A stretch of DNA of 64,000 bases, taken from NCBI RefSeq assembly GCF_024643285.1, contig NZ_JAMSLW010000008.1:1-64000 (forward strand). The letters are read 5' to 3'. This stretch comes from Parapedobacter lycopersici. Lineage in GTDB: Bacteria > Bacteroidota > Bacteroidia > Sphingobacteriales > Sphingobacteriaceae. The notes under the pieces were generated by a model. That model saw nothing but the letters and a program-made list of their open reading frames with translations, was not told where the DNA came from and made no database searches. Position 1 is the first letter of the stretch, and each line of letters begins with the position of its first letter. The position numbers were made by a program, and so were the translations under genes. Positions 37,294-46,249 of this stretch are shown here, in pieces.

Positions 37294-38751
37294 ATGGACA
37301 ATCTATTCATACTTTTATTACTTCCGGTACTAGGCGCCTTGGCCTTGGTCTTTGTGCAGCACGAAAAGGCAGCCAAGCAACTGGCTTTGATTGTTTCACT
37401 GGTGTCCTTGGTGTTCACTGTATCCCTTCTGACCAGTTTTGTGCCAGATGCCAGCATGCAGTTTGTACAACGCTTTGATTGGATTCCTTCATTAGGCATT
37501 CATTTTCATGTTGGTGTTGATGGTATTAGCCTACCCTTGGTGTTACTCACCAATATATTGGTGCCATTAATTATTTTATCAGCATTTAACCACTCATACA
37601 AGGGTAGTTTTTATGCCCTGGTACTTTTTATGCAAGCCGGGTTGCTGTTGGTATTCACTGCACTCGATGCTTTTGTCTTTTATGTGGGCTGGGAAATAGC
37701 ATTGATTCCGATTTATTTCATTTGCGCACTATGGGGTGGGGAAGATCGGATACGGGTAAACCTGAAATTTTTCATTTATACATTTTTCGGAAGCCTGCTC
37801 ATGCTTACGGCGATTATTTACCTGCACCTTCAGACGCCGGCAAATGATTATGAGTTAACTTCTTTTTATCAGCTGGGATTAGAATCCGGAGTACAGCGCT
37901 GGGTCTTCTGGGCTTTTTTTATTGCCTTCGCGATAAAGATGCCGATTTTTCCTTTTCATACCTGGCAACCGGATACCTATACGCAGGCACCCACAGCGGG
38001 TACGATGCTGCTGTCGGGTATCATGTTAAAAATGGGGGTATATGGACTGATACGTTGGTTAATCCCCATTGCTCCACTTGGCTTTGCTGCATATGGCCAG
38101 TTGGCACTCGTACTGTGTATTATTGGCGTGGTGTATGCATCCATCATCGCATTCAAGCAGCGCGACGCTAAACGCCTGATCGCTTACTCATCTATTGCAC
38201 ACGTTGGTTTAATCGGGGCAGGTGTTTTTGCCTGGAATATACAAGGTGTTCAGGGAGCGATTATTCAAATGGTTAATCACGGCATCAGTGTGGTCGGATT
38301 GTTTTTTGTGCTGGATATTGTTGAAAGGCGTATCGGAAGCCGTGATATTAAGTTAATGGGCGGCATCGCCAAACCAGCCCCTGCCTTGGCAATTGCCTTT
38401 CTGGTCATTGTTATGGGCGCTGTAGGGCTTCCGTTAACCAATGGCTTCGTAGGAGAGTTCCTACTATTAATGGGAATTTATGAATATGGATTATGGTATG
38501 CTGTGTTTGGTGGACTGACTTTGATTTTTGGGGCTGTATACTTATTGCGGTTGTATCAGAAAGTAATGCTAGGTGAGGTAAATGAGCAGACAGCCGGATT
38601 TACCGATATTACGCGTACAGAGTGGCTGGTCTTGGCTACAGTGGTCGTTCTTGTTGTTGGCATTGGTGTTTATCCAAAACCTTTGCTTAACCTCTCTGAG
38701 GCTGCTGTTGCCAACCTGATTAATGGGATAGGCCAAATCGCTAACCGATAA
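37294..38751 (+). CDS. nuoM: NADH-quinone oxidoreductase subunit M
   Basis: Second antiporter-like proton pump, 485 residues. Core motifs are FYVGWEIALIPIYFICALWGG, FPFHTWQPDTYTQAPTAGTMLLSGIMLKMGVYG and LIAYSSIAHVGLIGAGVF. It sits 24 bases after nuoL. Confidence 0.96.
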   Translation: MDNLFILLLLPVLGALALVFVQHEKAAKQLALIVSLVSLVFTVSLLTSFVPDASMQFVQRFDWIPSLGIHFHVGVDGISLPLVLLTNILVPLIILSAFNHSYKGSFYALVLFMQAGLLLVFTALDAFVFYVGWEIALIPIYFICALWGGEDRIRVNLKFFIYTFFGSLLMLTAIIYLHLQTPANDYELTSFYQLGLESGVQRWVFWAFFIAFAIKMPIFPFHTWQPDTYTQAPTAGTMLLSGIMLKMGVYGLIRWLIPIAPLGFAAYGQLALVLCIIGVVYASIIAFKQRDAKRLIAYSSIAHVGLIGAGVFAWNIQGVQGAIIQMVNHGISVVGLFFVLDIVERRIGSRDIKLMGGIAKPAPALAIAFLVIVMGAVGLPLTNGFVGEFLLLMGIYEYGLWYAVFGGLTLIFGAVYLLRLYQKVMLGEVNEQTAGFTDITRTEWLVLATVVVLVVGIGVYPKPLLNLSEAAVANLINGIGQIANR

Positions 38752-38814
38752 TTGGGGCAGCGGACCGAGTATTGCGAAGAGAGAAATAAATTAAGTAGGG
38801 TTATATTGAAATAA

Positions 38815-38834
38815 GAAAACCCCTATAGGTTTTC
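38815..38834. other. Hairpin between nuoM and nuoN
   Basis: GAAAACC and GGTTTTC form a 7-bp stem around CCTATA. No T-run follows on the plus strand, so it is more likely an RNA stability or processing element than a terminator. Confidence 0.35.
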
Positions 38835-38862
38835 ATTACGGGGGAATAAGACAATAACAAAT

Positions 38863-40242
38863 ATGAGTGCGATTATTACGCTTTCGTTATTAGCCATCTT
38901 ACTATTATACCTGGGGCTGTTTAAGGCTAAAACAGCGCTGCTCCCGGTATCATTGCTTGGGCTTGTTGCAGCGGCAGGGCTTAATATCGCCGGTTGGGAC
39001 CAGGCAGCGAAACCGCTATATAGCGGAATGGTTTTATTCGATCCCTTTGCCATTGCTTTTTCAGTACTCTGTATTGTAATCACAGCATTGGTTCTTCTGC
39101 TTTCAAAGGATTACTTTGATCAGCGTAGTCCGCATGTGGCCGAGTACTATGCGCTTCTCCTGTTTTCATTAACAGGAGCAACGCTGGTGACGTCATTCCA
39201 CAACCTGGCCATGTTGTTTATTGGTATTGAGATCATGTCTGTGGCACTGTATATTCTGGCCGGTATCCGCAAGAGAGACTTTGCATCCAATGAGGCTGCC
39301 CTGAAATACTTCCTTATGGGTGCTTTTTCCACGGGGTTCCTGTTGTTTGGCATTGCGTTGCTCTACGGAGCAAGCGGGTCATTTGACCTGGCACAGATTA
39401 AACAGTATGTGGTGAGTAACCCGCAAGCGATATCGCCGCTTTTCTACGCAGGTATTTTATTGGTGCTGATCGGACTCGTTTTCAAAGTGGGGGCAGCGCC
39501 ATTCCATTTTTGGACACCCGACGTATACGATGGAGCTCCGATATTGATCACAACGTTTATGAGCACGGTAGTAAAAACAGCAGCATTTGCTGGGTTTCTG
39601 CGGCTCTTTTATTTCTGTTTCGCGCCTTTGCAGGATTTCTGGATGCCGGCACTGCTGGTCATTACGGTAATTACACTGTTTGTCGGAAACATTACCGCAT
39701 TGGTGCAACAGAGTTTCAAACGGATGCTGGCGTATTCCAGCATTTCACATGCTGGGTATCTGCTCTTTGCCATTGTTGGAATGGGAGCAGCCTCGGCTGA
39801 ATCGGTTCTGATTTATGCAACAGCATACTCATTCGCTACTGTCGTTGCCTTTGGCACGTTGATTTTGGTAAAGCGTGCGACCGGAAGTGATCATTTCGAG
39901 GCCTTTAATGGTTTAGCCAGGAAAAACCCGTATTTGGCACTTACACTTACCATTGCTATGCTTTCCCTGGCAGGTATCCCCCTTACCGCCGGGTTTGTGG
40001 GTAAATTCATGATGTTCTCCGGCGTATTGGCGGACTATCAGGTATTATTGGTTATCCTGGCGGTAATTAATGCTGCAATGGGTATCTTTTACTATTTCCG
40101 TGTTATTGTGGCCATGTATTTCCGACCACTTGACCGCGATCAGATTGCTGTGTCGGGTTATTATAGCGCAGTGCTGTGGATCGCTGTGCTGATCACAGTC
40201 ATACTGGGCGTGTATCCGACCTGGCTGACAGGACTGATTTAA
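38863..40242 (+). CDS. nuoN: NADH-quinone oxidoreductase subunit N
   Basis: Third antiporter-like proton pump, 459 residues. Typical segments are FIGIEIMSVALYILAG, FHFWTPDVYDGAPILITTFMSTVVKTAAFAGFLR and LAYSSISHAGYLLFAIVGMG. It is the last gene of the complex I cluster. No terminator is visible on the plus strand directly after it. Confidence 0.96.
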   Translation: MSAIITLSLLAILLLYLGLFKAKTALLPVSLLGLVAAAGLNIAGWDQAAKPLYSGMVLFDPFAIAFSVLCIVITALVLLLSKDYFDQRSPHVAEYYALLLFSLTGATLVTSFHNLAMLFIGIEIMSVALYILAGIRKRDFASNEAALKYFLMGAFSTGFLLFGIALLYGASGSFDLAQIKQYVVSNPQAISPLFYAGILLVLIGLVFKVGAAPFHFWTPDVYDGAPILITTFMSTVVKTAAFAGFLRLFYFCFAPLQDFWMPALLVITVITLFVGNITALVQQSFKRMLAYSSISHAGYLLFAIVGMGAASAESVLIYATAYSFATVVAFGTLILVKRATGSDHFEAFNGLARKNPYLALTLTIAMLSLAGIPLTAGFVGKFMMFSGVLADYQVLLVILAVINAAMGIFYYFRVIVAMYFRPLDRDQIAVSGYYSAVLWIAVLITVILGVYPTWLTGLI

Positions 40243-40407
40243 TCAATCTTAAACGGAAAGAAAGATAGCATCCGGACTCATCCCGTCTGGCCTATGCCTA
40301 TCCAACAGTGTTATTGGTGGGAGTATCTTCATGCAGTGGGATTTCTGTTCACCTCAAAAATAGTCGGAAGCATCGACGCAGATATTATTTGCTATATAGT
40401 AAGGAAT
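40243..40407. other. Intergenic stretch after nuoN
   Basis: I see no promoter box or hairpin here. A small plus-strand open frame from 40294 runs through the inverted repeat downstream and has no family features, so I do not call it a gene. Confidence 0.5.
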
Positions 40408-40436
40408 AAAAAAAACCGCCCATCTGAGATGGGCGG
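40408..40436 (-). terminator. Strong intrinsic terminator on the minus strand
   Basis: CCGCCCAT and ATGGGCGG form an 8-bp GC-rich stem around a 5-base loop (40416-40436). On the minus strand it is followed by eight T (40415-40408). A CCCC/GGGG hairpin (40440-40450) precedes it. It ends transcripts coming from coaBC or from the candidate RNA. Confidence 0.85.
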
Positions 40437-40639
40437 CCGCCCCAATGGGGATCGGGGCTATCAACCTAAACCTACCTCTCCTTTAGCCAAAAGAATGCCA
40501 AAAAACTATTTTTTAAAATATCGCTGAAAAATTTTTAAAAAAGAGCGGGCAATCAGACAGGATGTTTTAATTAAAAAACTATATATCAGCTTTTTGTATC
40601 AAAAGAGTAGGGGTAGTAAATGAGACGGGCTATCTACAC
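40408..40639 (-). ncRNA. Candidate small non-coding RNA (about 230 nt)
   Basis: A minus-strand promoter box sits just beyond the coaBC stop and a strong terminator lies about 230 bases downstream, with no open frame between them. Within the predicted RNA the ends can pair. CUACC (40616-40612) pairs with GGUAG (40476-40472), and CUCUUUU (40607-40601) pairs with AAAGGAG (40484-40478), giving a 12-bp interrupted closing helix around an A/U-rich middle. The octamer GATAGCCC occurs near both ends. A 6S-like regulatory RNA is one possibility, since a closing stem with a large bubble would fit. The alternative is simply a long coaBC 3' region. Confidence 0.45.
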
Positions 40640-40644
40640 TGATG

Positions 40645-40652
40645 CAAAAATA
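40645..40652 (-). promoter_or_regulatory. TAnnTTTG promoter box for the candidate small RNA
   Basis: Reads TATTTTTG on the minus strand, just downstream of the coaBC stop and pointing away from coaBC. A clear -33 element is not seen. Confidence 0.45.
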
Positions 40653-40662
40653 GCATTGTGCA

Positions 40663-41865
40663 CTAGGGTAATAAAGCGATAATCCGGGTACAGATATCGC
40701 GGGCTACTTCAGATTTTGGTTTGAGGTCAAGTGCTTCAATTGTTCCTGACCGGTGAATAATAGTGACCTTGTTGTTATCACCGGCAAATCCCGCACCTTT
40801 ATCCTGCATGGAATTCAGTGCAATGAAATCGAGATTTTTCTTTTGCAGCTTAGCAATGGCATTCGCCTGCTCGTCATTGGTTTCGAGTGCAAAACCTACG
40901 AGTACCTGCGATATTTTTTTTTGTGAACCAAGTGTCGCCAGTATATCTACAGTCTTTTTGAGCTCAAGGGTTAGCCCAGCCGTTGCTTTCTTGATTTTTT
41001 GCGTAGCGGTAACCTTCGGTGTATAGTCAGCCACAGCAGCACTCATAACGGTAATGTCGGCATCATTGAAATTGGCCACACACTGTTCCAGCATTTCAGC
41101 AGCTGACGTAACCGGGAGAAAATTAGCTAGCCCGGTTGGTTTTGGCAGATCAGAAGGACCACTGACCAGGGTAACAGAAGCCCCAAGCCGCATAAGTTCA
41201 GTGGCCAGGGCATAACCCATTTTACCTGATGAATGATTTCCTATATAGCGCACGGGATCAATTGCTTCATGTGTTGGTCCGGCAGTAACCAATGCCTTCT
41301 TCCCTGTCAAGGGGCGGGACTCGTCAAAATGATTCGTTAGAAAGGCTAAAATATCTTCCGGCTCGGCAAGACGGCCCTCGCCGGACAGCCCGCTGGCCAA
41401 CGGACCATTGCCTGGTGGAATGATGAGATTTCCGGCCTGTTGTAAACGGGAAATGTTGGCCTTGGTGGCAGGGTGTGCCCACATGTCCAGATCCATTGCC
41501 GGAGCCAGAAAAACTGAACTTTTTGCGGATAGGTATACCGCGCACAGTAGGTTGTCGCAGATACCGTTGGCAAACTTCGCCAGCGTATTGGCACTCACAG
41601 GGGCTACAACGATAGCATCTGCCTGAAGTGCAAGATGCACATGATTGTTCCATGTACCACGTTCCCGGTCAGCATAAGTGGTTAATACCGGATTTCCCGA
41701 AAGGGTGGATAAAGTTAATGGGGTAATAAAATCGGCGGCGTCCGGAGTCATAATTACCTGCACAGATGCTCCGTCTTTTTTCAATAGACGAATCAAATGT
41801 GCAGCCTTGTACGCGGCAATACTACCGCAGACTCCTAACAGGATATGCTTCCCTCGGATTGCCAT
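40663..41865 (-). CDS. coaBC: Bifunctional phosphopantothenoylcysteine decarboxylase/phosphopantothenate-cysteine ligase
   Basis: Two steps of coenzyme A synthesis in one 400-residue protein. The N-terminal flavoprotein half (residues 1-180) has GVCGSIAAYKAAHLIR and the active-site NNHVHLAL. APVSANTLAKFANGICDNLL and APAMDLDMWAHPAT follow. The C-terminal ligase half begins at KKALVTAGPTHEAIDPVRYIGNHSSGKMGYALA, with the conserved NDADITVMSAAVADYTP. It is the third gene of a bamD-rpoZ-coaBC operon. Confidence 0.96.
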   Translation of the reverse strand: MAIRGKHILLGVCGSIAAYKAAHLIRLLKKDGASVQVIMTPDAADFITPLTLSTLSGNPVLTTYADRERGTWNNHVHLALQADAIVVAPVSANTLAKFANGICDNLLCAVYLSAKSSVFLAPAMDLDMWAHPATKANISRLQQAGNLIIPPGNGPLASGLSGEGRLAEPEDILAFLTNHFDESRPLTGKKALVTAGPTHEAIDPVRYIGNHSSGKMGYALATELMRLGASVTLVSGPSDLPKPTGLANFLPVTSAAEMLEQCVANFNDADITVMSAAVADYTPKVTATQKIKKATAGLTLELKKTVDILATLGSQKKISQVLVGFALETNDEQANAIAKLQKKNLDFIALNSMQDKGAGFAGDNNKVTIIHRSGTIEALDLKPKSEVARDICTRIIALLP

Positions 41866-41885
41866 GCCGATGAAACCGCAGGTTA

Positions 41886-42236
41886 TTAATCCGCTGCTTG
41901 TTCTTTTGACGGGTTCCTGAAATAGACCTTGTCGTTCAGGAAATCATCAACGGCCACCAGCGTGGGTTTGGGCAGACGTTCGTAATGTTTTGAAATTTCT
42001 ATTTGTTCGCGGTTTTCAAATACTTCTTCCAAATTGTCATTGGTCGTAGCAAATTCGGCCAGCTTGCCATTGAGCTCTTCTTTCAGGTCCACGGAAATCT
42101 GGTTGGCCCGCTTACCGATGACCACAATCGATTCGTATATATTACCTGTCTTTTCATCCAATTCCCTCAGATCCCGGGTTACCGTGCTGTTGGGGACAAC
42201 GGACTTACTTACTTGCGTACTCATATCTTTACTCAT
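41886..42236 (-). CDS. rpoZ: RNA polymerase omega subunit, Bacteroidota type
   Basis: 116-residue homologue of omega/Rpb6. The core NIYESIVVIGKRANQISVDLKEELNGKLAEF corresponds to the omega helix that clamps the beta-prime C-terminus. The C-terminal half (KPTLVAVDDFLNDKVYFRNP) is lineage-specific. It lies between bamD and coaBC with short gaps of 14 and 20 bases. The omega-coaBC neighbourhood is conserved in many bacteria and supports the call. Confidence 0.88.
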   Translation of the reverse strand: MSKDMSTQVSKSVVPNSTVTRDLRELDEKTGNIYESIVVIGKRANQISVDLKEELNGKLAEFATTNDNLEEVFENREQIEISKHYERLPKPTLVAVDDFLNDKVYFRNPSKEQAAD

Positions 42237-42250
42237 TAATTTTTATTCAG

Positions 42251-43165
42251 TTAATTTGATGTAGAAACTTCCGGCGCAGCTGTTTCGGCCGGCAGTTGTG
42301 CCGTTTCCTGTCTTCGCTGTGCAGCCGAAAATTCAGCCATCAGCTTTTTAGCTTCTGCTATCCGTTGCTCCGCATCCGCCTTGTATTTGTCTGCATCTTT
42401 CCGGAAACGGCTTTCCGGATAGGATGCAACAAACTTACTATAGAGTTCAATAACTTCCTCGAACCGTTCCTCACGCCTTCTCAGCGAACTTTGGCCCGCA
42501 TAAAGCGATTGTGCTTTGATACTCAGAAACTCCATTTCCTCGGCGTATTTCGTGTCCGGAAAATCACGCAGTACATTGTCAAATGCAATAACTGCTGCAC
42601 GGTAGTCGTCCTGTAACCCCATATCCAGGTAAAGTTTGGCATTAGTGAACGCCTTGGCCTCCAGTTTGTCACGCAAGTCCTGGATCAGCGCCCCGGCTTC
42701 CTTAGCACGTTCACTGGATGGATATAAGTTGATAAACAGCTGTAACGCTTCAATCGCCCGGTATGTATATTCCTGATCAAGTGTCGCTTTGGGCGATTCC
42801 AGGTAATAACAATAAGCACCCATATACCGGCATTCTTCCGTTCGTGCGCTGTTGGGGTAAGTATCGGTGAATTGCTTGAAATGATACCTCGCGGCCGTAT
42901 AGTCACGCAGGTAATAATTGGCGTAAGCCATATAATAGTACAGGTCTTCCGCCTCTGCTTGTCCGCGATACCTTTGCATCAGGTCCTCAAATAAGATCTG
43001 CGCTTTGCTGTACCGTTTATTGTTATAATATTTAATGGCTTCCTGGTACTTCTGCGCGATATTGTTGCTCGCCCGCAACTTCTCAAATCGGCTCTTACAT
43101 CCGGAGATCATTACAATCAGCAGCATAGCCACCGCCCATGTCACAACTCGCCTGTTTATAAACAT
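42251..43165 (-). CDS. bamD: Outer-membrane assembly lipoprotein BamD
   Basis: Part of the Bam machine that inserts beta-barrel proteins into the outer membrane. From the ATG at 43165 it has 304 residues with a lipobox ISGC (Cys23). Five TPR-like units follow (YYNNKRYSKAQILFEDLMQRYRG, YYLRDYTAARYHFKQFTDTYPNS, and so on) and a charged coiled C-terminal tail. The longest frame starts 33 codons earlier, but that part would precede the signal peptide and cover the promoter box, so the later ATG is right. It is the first gene of the bamD-rpoZ-coaBC operon. Confidence 0.92.
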   Translation of the reverse strand: MFINRRVVTWAVAMLLIVMISGCKSRFEKLRASNNIAQKYQEAIKYYNNKRYSKAQILFEDLMQRYRGQAEAEDLYYYMAYANYYLRDYTAARYHFKQFTDTYPNSARTEECRYMGAYCYYLESPKATLDQEYTYRAIEALQLFINLYPSSERAKEAGALIQDLRDKLEAKAFTNAKLYLDMGLQDDYRAAVIAFDNVLRDFPDTKYAEEMEFLSIKAQSLYAGQSSLRRREERFEEVIELYSKFVASYPESRFRKDADKYKADAEQRIAEAKKLMAEFSAAQRRQETAQLPAETAAPEVSTSN

Positions 43166-43169
43166 TTTG

Positions 43170-43177
43170 CAAAGATA
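43170..43177 (-). promoter_or_regulatory. TAnnTTTG promoter box, leaderless start of bamD
   Basis: Reads TATCTTTG on the minus strand, 4 bases before the bamD ATG at 43165. It decides the start codon. Confidence 0.65.
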
Positions 43178-43336
43178 AGTGAATTTAGTATACCTGTCAA
43201 TTAATTTGGAGCAAGATAAGCCAAAGATGGTGAAATGGAAACGGTAAGAAAGGGCTTTTAACAAACTTTAACAAGACGGAATACCACCATCGCCCGGGAA
43301 CCGGGAAACACACTATTTCATTTTAAGAAAAATCCG

Positions 43337-43344
43337 TATCTTTA
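43337..43344 (+). promoter_or_regulatory. Near-consensus promoter box for the Nfu gene
   Basis: TATCTTTA differs from TAnnTTTG at the last base only. It ends 23 bases before the ATG at 43368. Confidence 0.4.
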
Positions 43345-43367
43345 CAACAGTAAATAATAGTGAGGTT

Positions 43368-43652
43368 ATGAATTTACAGGAAAGAGTAGAGCAGGCATTG
43401 GATTCAATCCGGCCGTACCTGGAGACTGACGGTGGCAACGTGCGGATTGACGAAATAACGGCGGATAATGTGGTGAAGTTGAAACTTTTGGGGTCCTGTG
43501 CTTCATGCGCCATGAGTATCATGACCTTCAAGGCGGGTTTAGAGCAGGCGATTAAGAAAGCCGTGCCTGAAATTACCGCCGTGGAAGCTGTTAATATCAC
43601 GGATATGGACGACCCCAATGCTACCATGCCAACCCCCAAAATAAATTTTTAA
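43368..43652 (+). CDS. Nfu/NifU C-terminal-domain iron-sulfur protein
   Basis: 94-residue Nfu-type scaffold or carrier for Fe-S clusters. It has the domain start IRPYLETDGGNVRIDEI and the paired cysteines LGSCASCAMSIMTFKAGLEQAI that bind a shared 4Fe-4S cluster between two monomers. It probably serves Fe-S enzymes generally, including the complex I encoded nearby, though the link is only positional. Confidence 0.92.
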   Translation: MNLQERVEQALDSIRPYLETDGGNVRIDEITADNVVKLKLLGSCASCAMSIMTFKAGLEQAIKKAVPEITAVEAVNITDMDDPNATMPTPKINF

Positions 43653-43695
43653 GCGGGGTTAACATTATTTAACAAGCCAGGAAACACCGAATGCG

Positions 43696-43703
43696 TAGTT
43701 TTG
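43696..43703 (+). promoter_or_regulatory. TAnnTTTG promoter box, leaderless start
   Basis: TAGTTTTG matches exactly and ends 5 bases before the ATG at 43709. It overlaps the first codons of the longest frame from 43691, so that upstream ATG is unlikely to be used. Confidence 0.6.
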
Positions 43704-43708
43704 TGGAC

Positions 43709-44362
43709 ATGAGGGTAAATCGTTATATCATTATTGTCGTGTTTATGCTGTGTGCGATCGTTGTATCAAACGCACAGGACCGTAAGCTGGTACAGTTTAG
43801 CGGTGTCATTCATAACGCGGACACGAATACGGTTGTGCCTTATGTTACCGTTAAAAACAACTCATACCACAATCAGACATTTACCGCCAATCATCAAGGT
43901 TATTTTTCATTTGTAGCCCATGAAGGGGATACCATCAGCTTCACGTCTGTCGGTTACCTGCCAATCCGGGTGGTCATCCCAACAGTTCCGGAAGACAAGT
44001 ATACCGCTATGGTGCGCATGACCGCACAGATTAAAGAGCTACCTATGGTAACGCCTTATCCTTGGGCAAGCATTGATGAATTTAATGAAGCCTTTATGGC
44101 GCTTGAGATTGCTGATGATGATATTGTGGTGGCGCAAAAGAACCTCTCTCCTGAATCATTAGCTGCTCTCTCCCGCATTACACCCCGCAGCGCTGAAGAA
44201 ATCCAGAGCTTTAGTGCGATGCAAAACCATATCGAGTTGAGTAATCAGGCAGTAAATCAGCGGATGGCCAATCCGCTTTTGAGCCCCTTTGCCTGGGGTA
44301 ATTTCATCCGTCAGATAACCGAAGGGAATAAAAGCCGGAATCGATTGCAGCGAAACCGGTAG
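43709..44362 (+). CDS. Secreted protein with a carboxypeptidase-regulatory-like domain
   Basis: 217 residues from the ATG at 43709. A signal peptide (YIIIVVFMLCAIVVSNAQ) leads into a CarboxypepD-regulatory-like beta-sandwich (FSGVIHNADTNTVVPYVTVKNN ... HQGYFSFVAHEGDTISFTSVGYLP), about residues 22-100. A helical C-terminal part follows with no domain I recognise. This domain is normally the N-terminal add-on of outer-membrane receptors, and here it stands without a barrel. It is convergent with the permease gene, with only 4 bases between the stops. Confidence 0.75.
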   Translation: MRVNRYIIIVVFMLCAIVVSNAQDRKLVQFSGVIHNADTNTVVPYVTVKNNSYHNQTFTANHQGYFSFVAHEGDTISFTSVGYLPIRVVIPTVPEDKYTAMVRMTAQIKELPMVTPYPWASIDEFNEAFMALEIADDDIVVAQKNLSPESLAALSRITPRSAEEIQSFSAMQNHIELSNQAVNQRMANPLLSPFAWGNFIRQITEGNKSRNRLQRNR

Positions 44363-44366
44363 TCGC

Positions 44367-45587
44367 TTAGGAAAGCCTTACGGTTTGCCGCACACTTAAC
44401 CGCGAAGAAATAAATGCAATCAATGCAGACACGACAAAGACCGTGGCAAATACCAGTAGGAAATCCAGTGCACGGATATCCACCGGGTAGGCATCCGTAA
44501 TCAAATTTTCTCCGTTTCCAATACCAATCCACCCCCAGTAGTACTGCGACAGGCAAAACAACAATCCCAAAAAAAGACCCATAATACAGCCGATCAGGGC
44601 AATCAGCATGCCTTCGTAGAAGAATATCCGGCGAATGAGCGAGTTGCCGGCACCTAAACTCATTAATATAGATATGTCCTGTTTTTTGTCGATCACGAGC
44701 ATGGTGAGCGAACCAACAATATTGAAGATAGCGATCATTCCTGTAAAGGCGATGATGAAGAATACGGCCCATTTTTCAGATCGCACGATTTTGTATAATG
44801 TGGGATTCTGTTGTTCCCGGTTTTTTACTAGAAAATCTACCCCCAGCATTGACGATAAATCCCGTTGAACAGCAGCCACGTCGGTCCCCGGAGCCAAATC
44901 GATTTCAATGGCCGAGATTTGGTCATATTCACTCAGCACCTCCCTGGCAAAAGCCATTGGTACAATCAACAGGTCGTCATATTCCTGCTGATAGGTGAGT
45001 ACGCCGGATGGACGGATGGTCCGCATGGTAAACTCCTCTGCCGGATTAACGGCATTTATTTTTCCCTTCCTCGGAGAAAACACCTCAATTATGCGCGACG
45101 GATCCTCGAGCGATATGCCGAGCATTCCCTGTACCTTTGCGCCCATTACGGCATAATATACTCCATTGCGCTCCAGAACAAAACGCCCCTCCCGCAGGAC
45201 GGAATCGGTCTGCTGATGCTGTATAAAGTCGGCTGATACCCCTTTGATGGTGGCGATGTATTGGCCGCTATCGTACCGGAGCAATACACGTTCCTGTAAA
45301 ACCTCATCGTATGCCGCAACGCGGGGATCGGTCTTAACGGCATCAAATAGTTGTTTGTCAGCGGTAAATACCTTTCCCTCCTTGGGCTCAATACGGAGTT
45401 CCGGCGTAAATGCGCTGTACATGGAAAAAATCAGGTTTTCCAACCCGTTATAAAACGATAAAATCACAATGAGCGATGCACTGCTTACCAACACGCCGAC
45501 AGCGCTGATGCCGGAGATGATATTGATGGCATTCACCGATTTTTTGGAGAAAAGGTAACGCCTGGCAAAATAGAGTGCAATATTCAT
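44367..45587 (-). CDS. LolC/LolE-like (FtsX family) ABC transporter permease
   Basis: 406-residue inner-membrane permease. The N-terminal segment IALYFARRYLFSKKSVNAINIISGISAVGVLVSSASLIVILSFYNGLE contains helix 1. A periplasmic MacB-PCD-like domain of about 220 residues follows. Three C-terminal helices come last (FIIAFTGMIAIFNIVGSLTMLVI, then LIGCIMGLFLGLLFCLSQYYWG, and LLVFATVFVVSALIAFISS). This is the layout of LolC/E, which release lipoproteins from the inner membrane. No ATPase gene is next to it. It starts 3 bases after the MBL gene stop, so the two are co-transcribed. Confidence 0.85.
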   Translation of the reverse strand: MNIALYFARRYLFSKKSVNAINIISGISAVGVLVSSASLIVILSFYNGLENLIFSMYSAFTPELRIEPKEGKVFTADKQLFDAVKTDPRVAAYDEVLQERVLLRYDSGQYIATIKGVSADFIQHQQTDSVLREGRFVLERNGVYYAVMGAKVQGMLGISLEDPSRIIEVFSPRKGKINAVNPAEEFTMRTIRPSGVLTYQQEYDDLLIVPMAFAREVLSEYDQISAIEIDLAPGTDVAAVQRDLSSMLGVDFLVKNREQQNPTLYKIVRSEKWAVFFIIAFTGMIAIFNIVGSLTMLVIDKKQDISILMSLGAGNSLIRRIFFYEGMLIALIGCIMGLFLGLLFCLSQYYWGWIGIGNGENLITDAYPVDIRALDFLLVFATVFVVSALIAFISSRLSVRQTVRLS

Positions 45588-45590
45588 TGG

Positions 45591-46232
45591 CTACCCCCTG
45601 ATAAACGGATTGGTGTTTTTCTCATGCCCAATGGTGGTTTCGGGGCCGTGTCCCGGATATACCCGGGTGTCGCCGGGCAGTGTGTAAAGTTGCTGCGAGA
45701 TGCTGTTAAGCAGCTGTTGATGATTGCCGCCAGGGAGGTCCGTTCGCCCGATACTATTCCGGAAAAGGACATCACCACCGATCAGAAAACCATTTTCAGG
45801 GGAATAGAAGCACAAATGTGCAGGTGAATGGCCCGGCGCAAAAATCAGGTGCAGCTTTTGCTGCCCGAAAGCCACTGAGCCGGTCTCGGGTAGAAATGTT
45901 TCTGAAATGGGCGACACCTCATACCGGATTCCCATCTGCGGGGCATAATTCTGCACCTCAATCAACAGGGGTAATTCCCCTTCATGGAATTGGGGCAGTA
46001 ACCCGTAAGTGTCATAAATATACCGGTTACCAAGCACGTGGTCGATATGGCAATGTGTATTAAGAAGTAACTGCAGCTGCAGGCCTTCACCATCGATAAA
46101 TTCCTTTACTGCATCTTCTTCCGCTTTCCCATACATCCCCGGGTCTATGATTGCGCCCGCACCCGTGTCATCGTAAAGCACAAAGGTATTTTCCTGATAA
46201 GGGTTGCAGACAAAGGATTTAATGTGGATCAT
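45591..46232 (-). CDS. MBL-fold metallohydrolase (glyoxalase II-like)
   Basis: 213 residues from the ATG at 46232. The metal site NTHCHIDHVLGN (His60, His62, Asp64, His65) is intact, and FAPGHSPAHLCFY, GGDVLFRNSIGRTDLPGG and VYPGHGPETTIGHE supply the other ligands. The overall pattern is that of hydroxyacylglutathione-hydrolase-like proteins. The substrate is not determinable. The longest frame begins at 46259, inside the promoter box and the gldD end, so the internal ATG is preferred. Confidence 0.88.
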   Translation of the reverse strand: MIHIKSFVCNPYQENTFVLYDDTGAGAIIDPGMYGKAEEDAVKEFIDGEGLQLQLLLNTHCHIDHVLGNRYIYDTYGLLPQFHEGELPLLIEVQNYAPQMGIRYEVSPISETFLPETGSVAFGQQKLHLIFAPGHSPAHLCFYSPENGFLIGGDVLFRNSIGRTDLPGGNHQQLLNSISQQLYTLPGDTRVYPGHGPETTIGHEKNTNPFIRG

Positions 46233-46236
46233 ACCG

Positions 46237-46244
46237 CAAAAATA
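46237..46244 (-). promoter_or_regulatory. TAnnTTTG promoter box, leaderless start of the MBL gene
   Basis: Reads TATTTTTG on the minus strand, 4 bases before the ATG at 46232 and just after the gldD stop. Confidence 0.6.
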
Positions 46245-46249
46245 AGCAT

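Noticed and set aside
40294-40527. A 77-codon plus-strand frame after nuoN
   Set aside because: It crosses the terminator hairpin on the opposite strand and has no family features.
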